Shown: positions 50,328-62,000 of the stretch, one piece after another
How the letters are laid out: every line of letters begins with the position of its first letter
How positions within the stretch are numbered: the stretch's first letter is position 1
Assembly: GCA_003576975.1 (NCBI GenBank)
Contig: QEVD01000008.1
Span: 1 to 64,000 of the forward strand
Direction: 5' to 3'
Length of the DNA: 64,000 bases
DNA from: Candidatus Zhuqueibacterota bacterium
GTDB lineage: Bacteria > Zhuqueibacterota > Zhuqueibacteria > Zhuqueibacterales > Zhuqueibacteraceae
Notes under the pieces: generated by a model
The model's input: the letters and a program-made list of their open reading frames with translations, nothing else
Database searches by the model: none
What the model was told of the DNA's origin: nothing
Made by a program: the position numbers and the translations under genes

Positions 50328-53300
50328 ATGAAAACGAAATCTCTTGCCATTTCCTTGAAAACTCTCCTGGCCATGCTGCTCGGATTGTTTCTGCAACCCG
50401 CATTCAGCCAGTTCGACACGCCGCCCGGCGTTTGGCAAACCAACGGCCCGCAGTTCCATGCCGAGGTTACCGGGATCGTCGCGGATTTACAGGATAGCCT
50501 TTTATTGCATCTTGGCACGCGCGGGCCAGGCGCAAACATTGCCACGGGTTTGTTCCGTTCGACGGATGGCGGCGTTTCCTGGATTTTGGCTGATGAGCAA
50601 CAACTCAACGATGTCAATGTTATGACGTTGTTCGAAGTAAATGATATTCTTTTTGTCTCTGTTGTCAATTTCGACCATTCTGATGACTCCGGACTCTATT
50701 ATTCCTGGGACAAAGGCGAAAGTTGGGAACGTGCAGAAGGCGGCATGGCCGATAAAACCGCGCTGGCAATCGCGAGCAACGGCGAGGCCCTCTTTGCCGG
50801 CGGTTTGAAGCTGGCGTTCAATGAAGATGTTATTGAAGACGCGTTTGGCCTGTTTACCAGCACGGACGGCGGCAGAAGCTGGCAAGCTATTCCCGCAATG
50901 GACGGTAGAATTGTCACCAGTCTGGCTGTTTCTGCTTCGAAAATTTATGCCGGCACTGGCGGCACGTTGCCAAATCGCGGCGCTTTCCTGGCCAATGAGC
51001 CGCAAGATCACGGCGTTTTCATCAGCGAAGATGGCGGGGAAAATTGGACGTACTCTTTACCGGGCAACCGAATCGAATCAATGCTTTTTTATCGTGACAC
51101 GATTATTGCCGGAACGCAAGTGAACGGTCTGTTTTATACCTCTGATCAAAATATCGCATGGACCAACGCTATCCGAACTGACGGCGTGCCGTTGAATCTG
51201 GGGAGTGTCCGAAACCTCACGACGATTTTCCCTGATTCTCTTTTGGCAATGTCGCTGCATGATGGCGACCAAAGAGATGAGGTTTACACCTCTGTCAATG
51301 GGGACGCCTGGCAGTTCTTAAACCAAACGGAATCCCCCATAACCAAACTCATTTCGGATTTGCATCGCGACACGCCATTTTTATTTGTCGGCACGGAAAA
51401 CGAGGGCGTTATTCGAGTCGTGGGTATCGATAACGGCTTGGAAAATTCCATTTGGGTGCCGGCGGAACCGCCGATCGCAGGCACACATATCACGGCACTG
51501 GCTGCGAATTCCGGCGGCAATGATACTTATGCCGGCACACTGGTCAACGGCCTGTACCGCGCCCCCACCGGCGCACCGGTTTGGTTTCCCACCTCGCCTC
51601 AGCCGACGCACATCGCCACCGGAGGAGTGAATGTTTCAAATGAGAGGATGTTGCTCGCTTATGGCGCCGGCGCGGGGGTTTATCGCAGTTTAGACGGCGG
51701 GCAATCCTGGGCGCCTGCGGTCACGCCATTTACCGCGCCGATTTCGAGCTTGATTTATCACTTCGCGCAAGATTGGTTTTTACTCGGTGCGGAGTATTCT
51801 GACAGCCAGGGCCGGGCGATTGGCGTCTGGCGCAGCCGCGATGGTTTGCAGTGGGAACAAACCGGGGTTGATAGTGTGCTGGTTTATCAACTGCTCGAGT
51901 CTCAAGATGAAGAAACCATCTATGCCGCGACCAACAATGGCATCTACAGAACCATTGACGGCAGCGGCGGCGATTGGGAGAGGGTTTTGGAAATCAATTC
52001 CGGCGAGGTGTTGACAATGATGGAAGTCGATGACACCGGATTTTGGGCAGGCGTGCGATTTGACGGTGCAGGACTTTACTTCAGCTCGGATGGAGATGAT
52101 TGGAATCTTGTCGAAGGCGAGCTGGCCGGGAAAACCGTCACAGCGCTGGCATACTTTGGTGAGGACGTTTACGTTGGTACGGATGGAGAAGGCATTTATT
52201 TCAGCGCGGACGGTTTGACCAATTGGCAAAAGGCCAACGTGCCGTTTCGCGATGAGCAAGGTTCGCGCATCTCGCAGTTTCAAGTTATTGGCGATGATGC
52301 CTTGCTGCTCGCTGGCTCCGGCGGCTTGCCCGGCATCACTTCAGACGATCAGGGTTTGTTTTATTCAGACAATGGCGCAGATTGGTTTGCGATCGACGAA
52401 GAAAGCGTTGATCATGTTCGTATGGACGATAAAGATATTTGGAAAATCATCGCGCTCGACAGCGTGGCTTACGTTGCGACCGACGGCCATGGCGTTTTCC
52501 GAAGTGAGAAGTTCGATCTTTCACAATGGTTCCCGTTGAACACCGGCTTGACGGATTTGAACACGAGAAACATCATACACATGCCCGGGACGAAACAACT
52601 CGTTCTTTCAACCTTCGAGGGCGTGTTCACGCAAAAACTCGACGTCATCAATCCGAAGCTGGACTATTTCGACGTCGGCGGCGGCAGGCGTTTCGAGAAT
52701 CCCGACTATACCAATTCACGCGATGTCCGTTTTTTCATCTTTGCCTTTGACCCACTTGAAGACGGCTTTGACAGAGCTCCCGATTTCATGCGCGTTTCTG
52801 AAACTCCGGATTTTAGCGACACCACTTGGATAGCGTACAATGATAATATCGATTTCACGGAGCCGAACTTTATCATCAAGTCCGCAGGCGAAGGCCTCAA
52901 AACCATTTATGCCCAAGTGCGCGATCATTCCTGGAATTTGTCGGAAATACTTTCGTGGGATATCATTCTCGATCAAACCAAGCCGCAGTTTGACTCGCAC
53001 ACTCCGCCCTCGGGCGCGAGAGTGGGGCAGCCGGTAACCGTCTCATTCTCCGTAACCGAACCGAATATCGAGAGCATCACATTTCGGCTGCGCCGGCCAG
53101 GCCAGCAGTGGGATCCGAGACGATCATTCACTTTTTTCGATGATACTGACGGTGATTGGGATGTCGAAATTCCGGGTGAGTTCATTAGCAATGGCGGGTT
53201 CGACTATCGCATTATCGTGGCAGATCGCGCCGGCAATGTCGATTCGCTGCGCAGCAACACGCTGGACTTTGTTTCTTTGCCGGTCAATTTGAACGAAGCC

Positions 53301-54935
53301 GAGTTGGGCAATTCCAACAGTCTGCCTGCCGGAACCGGCGCTGGTTCCTACCGCATGGTGTCTGCGCCAATGAACTTGCAGAATTCACCGCCAGCCAAAG
53401 ATCTTTTTAAAGATCTCGGCGATTATGGCCGCCGCGGCAATTGGCGTTTTTATGCCTATCAAGGCAACGATCAATGGCAGGAAGGTGAAAACATTCCGCT
53501 GCAAACCGGCGCCGGTTATTTCATGATCCGCCGCGACGGCGGTCCGCTGACCAACAAGATGGCCGGCGCAACCACGCCAACCTCCGACGGTATCACCGGC
53601 AAAATCCCGGGCTGGCATCTGCGCGCCAACGACTGGACGCTCATCGGCAATCCCTACAACACGCGGTTGTCATTAGGCCAGTTGTTGCTGAGAAACAGCG
53701 GCATGCGTCTGGACTCTTCTGACGTTGCCGGGCAAATTTGGCTCTATGACGGCAGTTGGAAAAACCCGCAGACGACTCCCGACCTGGCGTTGGAAGCCTG
53801 GGGCGGTTTGTTTGTGCGCGCGGCGCATGCAGACACGATTATTTTTGCAAATGCCGCGGATCCTTTTCGACCGGTGGGAAAAATTTCTCTGCCGCCGGAT
53901 GATTTGGTTGAGCCGCCAGTTTCTGCGGGTGTGCGTCTGGTGGCCTCTGGCAAAAATGCTTCCGATGAGAACATAAAAATATCACTGCTGGAATTTGTTG
54001 GTGCCGAGCAACTTGATAAAGCGCGCCCACAGAAGGGGAAATCCCACAGAAAAGAAAATGCGCGCATGCAATTCAGCAGGCATGTCGATTATTTGGGCGA
54101 AAACCGCCTGACGCAAAGTTCATCCAGCAACAGCTCGCCCGGAGAAACGATTGCGGTTGAAAAGTCCGGCAGCTTTTTAAACAATCTCGCTGAAAACGAA
54201 TGGCTGGTGCAAATCATCGCGACGAGCCAGGAGATTTCGGATGAGGTGAATTATTTCGGTGTAAGAAACGAGGCGAAAGAGGTTTTGGACAAACACGATT
54301 GGTATGAGCCGCCTTTCATGCTCCAAGGCGTGAGCCTCACTTTTCCGCATGCGGATTGGGAAGCGCCGGTTGAATTGGCGGCGGATGTACGCCCAATTGC
54401 CGGTGAAGGCCATCGCTGGGAAATCGCGATCAAAGGCGAACCGACGCATGCCGTGCAGCTCAACTTTGCGAACTTGGAAAATGCGCCGGAGGGCCAGCAT
54501 ATTTTGCTGCTCGATGAAACCACAAAGATCATACACGATCTGCGCAAAGAATCTGCGCTTGCCGTTCGCATTCCCGACGCTGGAGTAAAAAATCTCGTCA
54601 TCCTCGCCGGCAATGATTTCTTTATCAACAAGCATACTGCGGGCATGCTCGGCGTGCCCACGGCTTTCGCCCTGCATCAGAATTACCCCAATCCCTTCAA
54701 CCCGAGCACGACGATTCGCTACCAACTGCCGTTTGCCGGACAAGTGACGTTGAAGATTTTTGATATGATGGGACGCGAAGTCATGGTTTTGGAGGAGAAC
54801 AAATCTCGCGAGCCGGGATATTATGAACTGGTGGCGGACATGAAAGCCCTGGGTTCGGGAGTGTATTTCTATCGTCTCAATATTTCCGGCGAGCAGAAGT
54901 TTCAGGCGACGAAAAAGATGTTGTATGTCAAGTGA
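50328..54935 (+). CDS. Secreted Asp-box propeller protein 1 with sorting domain (1535 aa)
   Basis: A signal peptide (LLAMLLGLFLQPAFSQ) precedes about 800 residues holding at least 12 Asp-box (BNR) motifs of the form FRSTDGGVSW or FYSDNGADW, as in sortilin/sialidase-type propellers. Two Ig-like domains follow (about residues 780-990). Next is a shared module of about 240 residues starting ELGNSNSLPAG and containing YGRRGNWRFYAYQG and WTLIGNPYNTRLSL. The C-terminal sorting domain has NYPNPFNPSTT. Compared with its two paralogues it has an extra polar insertion of about 80 residues (about 1180-1260). It is probably exported by a type IX-like system and displayed or released. No catalytic residues were recognised. 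Confidence 0.85.
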   Translation: MKTKSLAISLKTLLAMLLGLFLQPAFSQFDTPPGVWQTNGPQFHAEVTGIVADLQDSLLLHLGTRGPGANIATGLFRSTDGGVSWILADEQQLNDVNVMTLFEVNDILFVSVVNFDHSDDSGLYYSWDKGESWERAEGGMADKTALAIASNGEALFAGGLKLAFNEDVIEDAFGLFTSTDGGRSWQAIPAMDGRIVTSLAVSASKIYAGTGGTLPNRGAFLANEPQDHGVFISEDGGENWTYSLPGNRIESMLFYRDTIIAGTQVNGLFYTSDQNIAWTNAIRTDGVPLNLGSVRNLTTIFPDSLLAMSLHDGDQRDEVYTSVNGDAWQFLNQTESPITKLISDLHRDTPFLFVGTENEGVIRVVGIDNGLENSIWVPAEPPIAGTHITALAANSGGNDTYAGTLVNGLYRAPTGAPVWFPTSPQPTHIATGGVNVSNERMLLAYGAGAGVYRSLDGGQSWAPAVTPFTAPISSLIYHFAQDWFLLGAEYSDSQGRAIGVWRSRDGLQWEQTGVDSVLVYQLLESQDEETIYAATNNGIYRTIDGSGGDWERVLEINSGEVLTMMEVDDTGFWAGVRFDGAGLYFSSDGDDWNLVEGELAGKTVTALAYFGEDVYVGTDGEGIYFSADGLTNWQKANVPFRDEQGSRISQFQVIGDDALLLAGSGGLPGITSDDQGLFYSDNGADWFAIDEESVDHVRMDDKDIWKIIALDSVAYVATDGHGVFRSEKFDLSQWFPLNTGLTDLNTRNIIHMPGTKQLVLSTFEGVFTQKLDVINPKLDYFDVGGGRRFENPDYTNSRDVRFFIFAFDPLEDGFDRAPDFMRVSETPDFSDTTWIAYNDNIDFTEPNFIIKSAGEGLKTIYAQVRDHSWNLSEILSWDIILDQTKPQFDSHTPPSGARVGQPVTVSFSVTEPNIESITFRLRRPGQQWDPRRSFTFFDDTDGDWDVEIPGEFISNGGFDYRIIVADRAGNVDSLRSNTLDFVSLPVNLNEAELGNSNSLPAGTGAGSYRMVSAPMNLQNSPPAKDLFKDLGDYGRRGNWRFYAYQGNDQWQEGENIPLQTGAGYFMIRRDGGPLTNKMAGATTPTSDGITGKIPGWHLRANDWTLIGNPYNTRLSLGQLLLRNSGMRLDSSDVAGQIWLYDGSWKNPQTTPDLALEAWGGLFVRAAHADTIIFANAADPFRPVGKISLPPDDLVEPPVSAGVRLVASGKNASDENIKISLLEFVGAEQLDKARPQKGKSHRKENARMQFSRHVDYLGENRLTQSSSSNSSPGETIAVEKSGSFLNNLAENEWLVQIIATSQEISDEVNYFGVRNEAKEVLDKHDWYEPPFMLQGVSLTFPHADWEAPVELAADVRPIAGEGHRWEIAIKGEPTHAVQLNFANLENAPEGQHILLLDETTKIIHDLRKESALAVRIPDAGVKNLVILAGNDFFINKHTAGMLGVPTAFALHQNYPNPFNPSTTIRYQLPFAGQVTLKIFDMMGREVMVLEENKSREPGYYELVADMKALGSGVYFYRLNISGEQKFQATKKMLYVK

Positions 54936-54956
54936 TTTTGAACCTCAGCAATCACG

Positions 54957-57900
54957 ATGAAAACTTTCATCTCTATAAAGTTGTTTCCTGCCGCCACGAT
55001 GCTGCTGGTGATTTTGAGTGTGAATGGCTACGCGCAATCTCCGGGCCTTTGGGAAACCAATGGCCCGAGGGCCGCATTGCCGGTTCGCATCAATAGCTTT
55101 GCGCGCCTGCAAACAGCGGCCAGCGACACCATATTTGCCGCCTCCAGCGAAGGCGTGCTGTTCAGCCAAGACGCCGGACTGACCTGGCAAAAGTTGCTGA
55201 GTATCGGTAACCGCATTGCGCTGTTGTTCAATGTACAAGATACGCTTTATGCGCTGCGCGACGGCTTGCCTTACAAAAGCATTGACGCCGGCGCTACCTG
55301 GCCTTCCCTCAGTTTTGCCGGATTAGGCGCGGTTAAAGATAATCTGTTTTCTCATGCCAACGGCACGCTTTTGGTCGTGACGCAGCAAAACAGCATTTAT
55401 TTCAGCAGGAATGGCGGGCGAAATTGGCAACAGGCGATTCTCCCGGGCAACGGCATGGTGATAAATTCGTTCATGGCCGGAGATTCGCTATTTTTTGCCG
55501 GCACGGATGCCCACGGCTTGCTCATGAGCTCTGACAGCGGCGCGACCTGGGAAACGGTTAATTCTCCATTAAATGAAGGGCGTGTGCGCACGGTTTTCTT
55601 TCATGACGGCCAGCTTTACGTCGAAAAAATTTTGCAAAGCCTCGAGCTTTTCTACGGACAAGAGGGCGCGCGCGACTGGAGAACATTTGGCGAGGCTTTC
55701 AGAATCTACGGTGTGACTTTCATGAAATTCATCGCCGGGCGGTTTTATGTCGGCAACAATTTCAGCATCTGGCATAGCAGCGATGCCGCCGGCGCGTGGC
55801 AAATGGGAACCGGCGCGATCGTGAATCAATTCGCGCGTTCACTGATTTCCACCGGCAATGCGCTTTACGCCGGCACGAATTTGAGCGGCGTTTACACGAG
55901 CACGGACGGCGGCGCGCTTTGGCAAAAAGCTGAAACGCCGTTTAGAGCCGCGACCAGCCTGGATTTTTTGCAACAAGAAGATTTCAGTCTCATTGGCACG
56001 GAGTCCGCGATTTTTCGCAGCCGCGACAGCGGCGAAACCTGGGCGCGGCGCAGCTTCTTCGATCCCGACTTCACGTTCAATGCGCCGAAATTGTTTGTTG
56101 GTCAAGATGTGCTGGCCGCCTTCGGGCAGGATGGCCTGTTCCTGAGTTATGACGCGGGCAGCAATTGGCTGCAGATTCAATCGCCGGTTTTCGATAACAA
56201 CGTTGTGCGCGATTTCATTTCGATCGAAGGCGCATTCGTTGCAGCCACGTTGCGGGGCATTTTTTACAGTTTCGATTTGGGCGCAACCTGGACTGAACCG
56301 GTTTTCAACACGGAAATCACCAGCGGCGGCAAGGAAGCGTTCACGTTGCTCACCGCTGGAAATGCCGTTTATGCCGGTTTAAGGGCCGGAATTTTCCGCA
56401 GCGTTAACGGCGGGCTGGCCTGGAGGTTTGATGGTGAAAGCACGGCCGCAGAATCCTTTCTGGCCGCCGGCAATCGTCTTTTTGCGCGCGGCGGTGGAAG
56501 CATTTTTCGCCGTGTGCCCGGTGAATTGCGCTGGCAACGTTTACAGATTTCCGGCAATCCGCAGATTGCCGCGCTGCTTTATCATAATGGCGTTTTGTAT
56601 GCCGGCGCGAGAAATTCCGGCATTTACATGAGTGAAGATGACGGCGGGAACTGGCAGGCGGCGCAACTGCCGCCGAACCTCATTGAAATCGAGAGCCTGT
56701 TTGCCGCAGATTCGACGAATCTCTTCGCTGGCGCCATTGCATCCAGTACTACTTTCCCGATTTTAATCAGCCGAGACAGGGGCAGAAACTGGGAGTACGC
56801 CCAAGCGCCATTAAACCTTGGGCGGTTGGCAAAAATCGAAGCTTCGGGACAGGCCTGGTATGCCGTTGCCGGAGGCAGTATTCATCGCAGCTTGAATCGT
56901 GGGCAAACGTGGACGCCGTTGCAAACCGGCTTGGAAAATGCGCTGGCAACAGTGCAATTCGAACGCCTCGCCACGCTCGATCGCCTGCTGGCCTTCACCG
57001 CAAAAGGCTATTTTCTTCAAAGGGAAGATCTCGATCCTCCTCAGCCGAAGATTTTTTCTATTCAATCTGTCGACAATGGCCGCTTCACCAAATCCCATCA
57101 GATAGATTTAATTATCACGGCTGAGGGCGCTGATTTCATGCGGCTTTCTGAAGATGCAAGTTTCGCCAATGCCCCATGGGTCGATTTCAATTCGGAATAC
57201 GAATTTCCGCTTTCGGCTGGCGACGGCGAGAAAATGATCTATGCACAATTCCGCGATTTCTCCTGGAATTTATCGGATACCATCAGCGCCAGCATCACGC
57301 TTGACACGCAAACGCCTCGCTTTGCCGAACATCTCTCGCCGCAAAATGCCAGGCCTGGAAATGAAATCACCGTTACACAACAAATCCTCGATGACAATCC
57401 GCAGAGCGCGGAGTTGTTCTTCCGGCGCGCCGGGGAAACGTGGAATCCCAACATTCGCCGGGTTCTGTTTGATGGAGATGCCGCCGCCATCGCCGATGTT
57501 TGGGTCAATAACCGAGGCCTCGATTATCAGATCTCGGCATCGGATTTAGCGGGAAATGAATCGACTTTGCAAAACGGCGCGCTCGACTTTTATTCGTTAC
57601 CAGTCAATATCGCTGCAACCGAGCTGGGCAACTCGCGCAGCCTGCCGGGTGGCACCGGCGGCGCGGCGTATCGCATCGTTTCAATTCCGCTGGATTTGCA
57701 GGATTCTCCGCAAGCCAAAAATGTTTTTGAAAATTTGGGCAAATACGGCCGCCGCGGCAACTGGCGCTTCTATGCGTATTCCGGCAATAGCCAATGGGAG
57801 GAAGGGGAGAATATTCAAATGCAAACCGGCGCGGGTTATTTCATGATTCGCCGCAGTGGCGGCAGCTTGACGAATGCCATCTCGGCTGCGACGACAAAAA

Positions 57901-58976
57901 CTACAGACGGCGTGCTCGGCAATATTTCCGGCTGGCAATTGCGCGGAGGTGATTGGACGCTGATCGGCAATCCCTACAACACGCGAATCGAGTTGAGCCA
58001 GTTGAAATTGAAACGCGAAGGAACTTTGTTGAGCAATCATGGCGCAGAAGTGCAGGTTTGGAACTATGATGGTCAGTGGCGAAATCCGATTATCGAGCCT
58101 GAACTTGCACTGGAAGCATGGGGCGGTTTGTTTATTCGCGCCAGCGAAGCCGACACAATTGTTTTTGCCAATGATAAAGAGCCTTATGCGCGAAACGCTG
58201 CCAAAACCGGCATTGCTGCAACAGAACTCGCTGAAGGCGAATGGTCGATTCAAATCACCGCAGCCAGCGGTGAATTTAGCGATGTCGTCAACTATTTCGG
58301 CGTGAGAAAAGAGGCGAAAGACGATTTGGATAATTTTGACTGGCACGAACCGCCTTTCCTGCCGGATGGCATCGGACTCAGTTTCCCGCATCCGGGGTGG
58401 AACTCGCCTGCCGAGTTGACCGCCGATTTTCGCGGAAATGAAAGCGACGGCCAGCGCTGGGAAATTTCCGTCAAGGGCGAACCGTCTCACGCCGTGCAAC
58501 TCGGTTTCGCGAATATCGAATCCGCGCCGAATGCTTTGCAAATTCTGCTCGTCGATGAAATCACCAAAATCGTGCATGATCTCCGCAAAGAAGCAACGGT
58601 TGCCGTTCGCATCCCTGAAGCCGGCGTTAAATCACTCGCAATCCTCGTCGGCGATGATTTCTTTATCAACAAAAACACCGCGGGCATGCTGGCTGTGCCG
58701 ACAACGTTTGCGCTGCATCAAAACTACCCCAATCCCTTCAATCCCAGCACCACGATTCGTTACCAAATGCCGGTTGCGGGACGAGTGACTTTGAAGATTT
58801 TCGATATGCTGGGACGGGAAGTTTTGGTTTTGGAAGAAAACAAATCTCGCGAGCCAGGATACTATGAAGCTGTCGCAGACATGAATGCGTTGGGTTCCGG
58901 GGTTTATTTTTATCAAATTGCCGTTGCCGGCGAGCAAAAGTTTTTGGCAACGAAAAAGATGCTATACGTCAAATAG
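54957..58976 (+). CDS. Secreted Asp-box propeller protein 2 with sorting domain (1339 aa)
   Basis: Paralogue of the preceding gene, starting 21 bases after its stop with no obvious Shine-Dalgarno sequence. A signal peptide (AATMLLVILSVNGYAQ) is followed by about 13 Asp-box motifs (for example FRSRDSGETW and FLSYDAGSNW) over residues 30-700, then the Ig-like pair, the ELGNSRSLPGG module and the sorting domain. The propeller part has diverged strongly from both neighbours while the C-terminal 450 residues are very close to protein 3. The Ig region keeps MIYAQFRDFSWNLS, shared with the other two. A surface-binding or adhesion role is inference. Confidence 0.85.
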   Translation: MKTFISIKLFPAATMLLVILSVNGYAQSPGLWETNGPRAALPVRINSFARLQTAASDTIFAASSEGVLFSQDAGLTWQKLLSIGNRIALLFNVQDTLYALRDGLPYKSIDAGATWPSLSFAGLGAVKDNLFSHANGTLLVVTQQNSIYFSRNGGRNWQQAILPGNGMVINSFMAGDSLFFAGTDAHGLLMSSDSGATWETVNSPLNEGRVRTVFFHDGQLYVEKILQSLELFYGQEGARDWRTFGEAFRIYGVTFMKFIAGRFYVGNNFSIWHSSDAAGAWQMGTGAIVNQFARSLISTGNALYAGTNLSGVYTSTDGGALWQKAETPFRAATSLDFLQQEDFSLIGTESAIFRSRDSGETWARRSFFDPDFTFNAPKLFVGQDVLAAFGQDGLFLSYDAGSNWLQIQSPVFDNNVVRDFISIEGAFVAATLRGIFYSFDLGATWTEPVFNTEITSGGKEAFTLLTAGNAVYAGLRAGIFRSVNGGLAWRFDGESTAAESFLAAGNRLFARGGGSIFRRVPGELRWQRLQISGNPQIAALLYHNGVLYAGARNSGIYMSEDDGGNWQAAQLPPNLIEIESLFAADSTNLFAGAIASSTTFPILISRDRGRNWEYAQAPLNLGRLAKIEASGQAWYAVAGGSIHRSLNRGQTWTPLQTGLENALATVQFERLATLDRLLAFTAKGYFLQREDLDPPQPKIFSIQSVDNGRFTKSHQIDLIITAEGADFMRLSEDASFANAPWVDFNSEYEFPLSAGDGEKMIYAQFRDFSWNLSDTISASITLDTQTPRFAEHLSPQNARPGNEITVTQQILDDNPQSAELFFRRAGETWNPNIRRVLFDGDAAAIADVWVNNRGLDYQISASDLAGNESTLQNGALDFYSLPVNIAATELGNSRSLPGGTGGAAYRIVSIPLDLQDSPQAKNVFENLGKYGRRGNWRFYAYSGNSQWEEGENIQMQTGAGYFMIRRSGGSLTNAISAATTKTTDGVLGNISGWQLRGGDWTLIGNPYNTRIELSQLKLKREGTLLSNHGAEVQVWNYDGQWRNPIIEPELALEAWGGLFIRASEADTIVFANDKEPYARNAAKTGIAATELAEGEWSIQITAASGEFSDVVNYFGVRKEAKDDLDNFDWHEPPFLPDGIGLSFPHPGWNSPAELTADFRGNESDGQRWEISVKGEPSHAVQLGFANIESAPNALQILLVDEITKIVHDLRKEATVAVRIPEAGVKSLAILVGDDFFINKNTAGMLAVPTTFALHQNYPNPFNPSTTIRYQMPVAGRVTLKIFDMLGREVLVLEENKSREPGYYEAVADMNALGSGVYFYQIAVAGEQKFLATKKMLYVK

Positions 58977-59019
58977 TACTGTCAATTTTGCCGTCGCGAT
59001 AAACTTCAGAGAAGAACAC

Positions 59020-62000
59020 ATGAACGTGAGAGCTTTGCTGGCCCGCATGAAAGCGCTGGCACTCGTGAGTTTCTCTTTCATCTTTGGAAACGCTTTGTCT
59101 CAAGACGCAGCGCCGGGCAAATGGATTTCCTTTCCCGGCGACATTTCGCCAAAGACAAACGTCATGGCGGGGCGCTCTGTATCGCAGGACCTTTGGGCCG
59201 GCACCAATGCTGGAATCTTTCGAACCACTGATTATGGACTGACCTGGTCCCAAGTCGAACGCCCGATCGCCGGCAAAGAAGTGATCAGCATGCTTTGGAT
59301 AGACAATCTAACAGTGTATGTTGGGACTGCGCAAGACGGCCTTTTTCGAAGTGACAATGGCGGCGCCACTTGGACGCAAGCATTGGAAGCTAGGGCAGTA
59401 CGAGCCTTGTTATGGCTGGAACGCGATCAAACACTCTACGCCGGTTTGGCATACGCCGGCCTTTCAGATGAACTGGGAGTATGGAAGAGTACGGATTTTG
59501 GAAAAACGTGGGAACCGAGCGGCCTCAGTAATCAAGAAATCAGCGAATTTCATGAAATCGACGGCAGATTAATTGCCATCGGCGCTTACCTCTTCTACAG
59601 CGACAACGGCGGGTCAAATTGGGCTCAAGTCGATCCGCCAAATACATTAACCCCATCAAAACCTGCACTTCTCTCTGTCGACAGCTTGCTTTATGCCGCC
59701 ACTTTTTTTGCCGGCGTGTGGCGAAGCGGAGATCGCGGCGAAACGTGGGTGCAGGCCAATCCCCCAATGGATACGCAGTGGATTAGTACACTCATATATA
59801 ACGCGACCAATCACTCCCTCTTTGCCGGCACCTACGACAATGGTGTCTGGCGGAGTATGGATTCGGGGCAAAATTGGGAGCAGGCAGCGTCTCCGCTGGA
59901 TAGTGGCTACGTGCAGTCCTTGATTGCTTTGGATGATGGAACGATGCTTGCCGGAACGGCGGACAATGGCGTGTGGCGCAGCACAGACGGGGGAACTAAG
60001 TGGAACCGGACCGACCCGCCGATGAATGTGCATATTTTCCTTCAGCGCCTCGGGAGAGTCTATGCTGTCACCGAAGATGAAGGAATATTTCGCAGCTCGG
60101 ATCAAGGTCAAACGTGGTATGGTTCGGGAAACTCCTTTTATTTGCGGCCCAACGCGGTCGGTGTTTACGTTGAAAAAGACTTCAATTTTATCCTGGCCTA
60201 CGGTGAACGGGGTATTTTTCGGAGCGAAGACGGGGGGCAGAGCTGGGCCAGCGCCGATACGCTGCAAAATAGACCCGTGCGAAGACTAGTCGAGATGGAT
60301 AACGCCTTTTATGCAGCAAAAGATCTCGCGAGCATATTGGATGAAGATGCCCGCATCTACAAAAGCATGGATCGTGGTATCACATGGACACCGACTGGGC
60401 GGTTGCCGGGTGATGGTTTGTTGAGAGTGAATCAAGTGACGAGCTTGCACGCCTCGGCAGGAAGGCTTTATGCCGGGTCAAATCTCGGCTTATTCTATAG
60501 CGGCGATAACGGCGCAAGCTGGTCAGCGGCCAACAGTCCCATGAATTTTGGCGCTGTCTTAAATATCATCTCACTGCCGGACGGAAGACTGATTGCAGAC
60601 AACAACTACGAAAAGGGAATCTTTTATAGCGATGATCTCGGTCAAAACTGGACCAGAGCAAATCCGCCAATGGACAATCAAAGCGTGACCGTCTTGCTGG
60701 CAGCGGATGCAACAACAGTGTACGCGGGTACGGGCGGCAATGGATTTTTTTACAGCACGGATCGTGGCGCGAACTGGGCGCCAGCGCCAGCGCCGATGAA
60801 TGATAAAAATATCTCGACATTGTCGATCCTGGAGGGTGGCGTCATTTACGCTGGCACGCAGGGAAACGGCGTTTGGCGAAGCACCGATGGGGGAACTCGC
60901 TGGGAAGGTGCAAACCCGCCCATGGCGGACAAAACGGTTTTATCGCTTTTCCGATGGGCAACAGAAGAAGACACCGCATTGTTTGCCGCAACCGGCGCAG
61001 GCCAGGGAGTTTTTAGAAGCTTGGACGGCGGCAGGAATTGGACGGCGCTCAATACCGGATTTAATCTTGTCAATGACGTGAGAGCTTTCAAAGACATCCC
61101 GCTGATAAAGCGGCTTTATGCTGCCACAGATGCCGGCGTTTATTTCCAGCAAGTTGATTTTGCTCCGCCGCAGGCCGTCGCCCTGCAGATTGGAACCTCC
61201 GAAGGGCGGAAGCTGGAATTCACCAGGGTGCCGGAAGTCACGTTGCTTCTTGATGCCGAAGATCAGGACGATCCTCCGTATCCCGATTCCATGATTGTTT
61301 TCGAAGAAGGCAAATTTTCTGAGGCAAAATGGGAGCCATTTCAAAGCTTGTTTGCATTCACGGTCTCGAACACTGACGGGCCCAAAATTATCCATGCGCA
61401 GGTCAAGGATCTATCCTGGAATCTATCCGCAACGGTAAAGGATACGATAACACTGGATACCACGCCCCCGCGATTCCTGGCACACACGGTTACACCAGTG
61501 ACTCCGGCTGCTGGCCAGAGTATTCGCATCACCCAAGAAGTGGACGATCGGAACCCGGATAGGATCGAGTTGTTATACTGGCTCTCTGGCCAAGCAAGGA
61601 TGAGTCGCGCCGCTTTTCTCGGCAATGCGATTGATATTGATGGCGCTTTTGTGGCTAATCGCGGTTTCGACTATCGTATTGTCGCCACCGACAAGGCCGG
61701 TAATGATTCGACTCTGCAAAACGGCGTGCTTGATTTTTTCTCCTTGCCAGTTGCGATCTCTGCAAGCGAACTGGGCAACTCGCGCAGCCTGCCGAGCGGC
61801 GCCGGCGGCGCAGCTTATCGCATCGTTTCGATTCCGCTGGATTTGCCCAATTCGCCTAAAGCAAAAGATGTTTTCAGAGATTTGGGCAATTACGGCCGCC
61901 GCGGCAATTGGCGCTTCCATGCGTATTCCGGCAATAGCCAATGGGAGGAAGGGGAGAATATTCAAATGCAAACCGGCGCGGGTTATTTCATGATTCGCCG

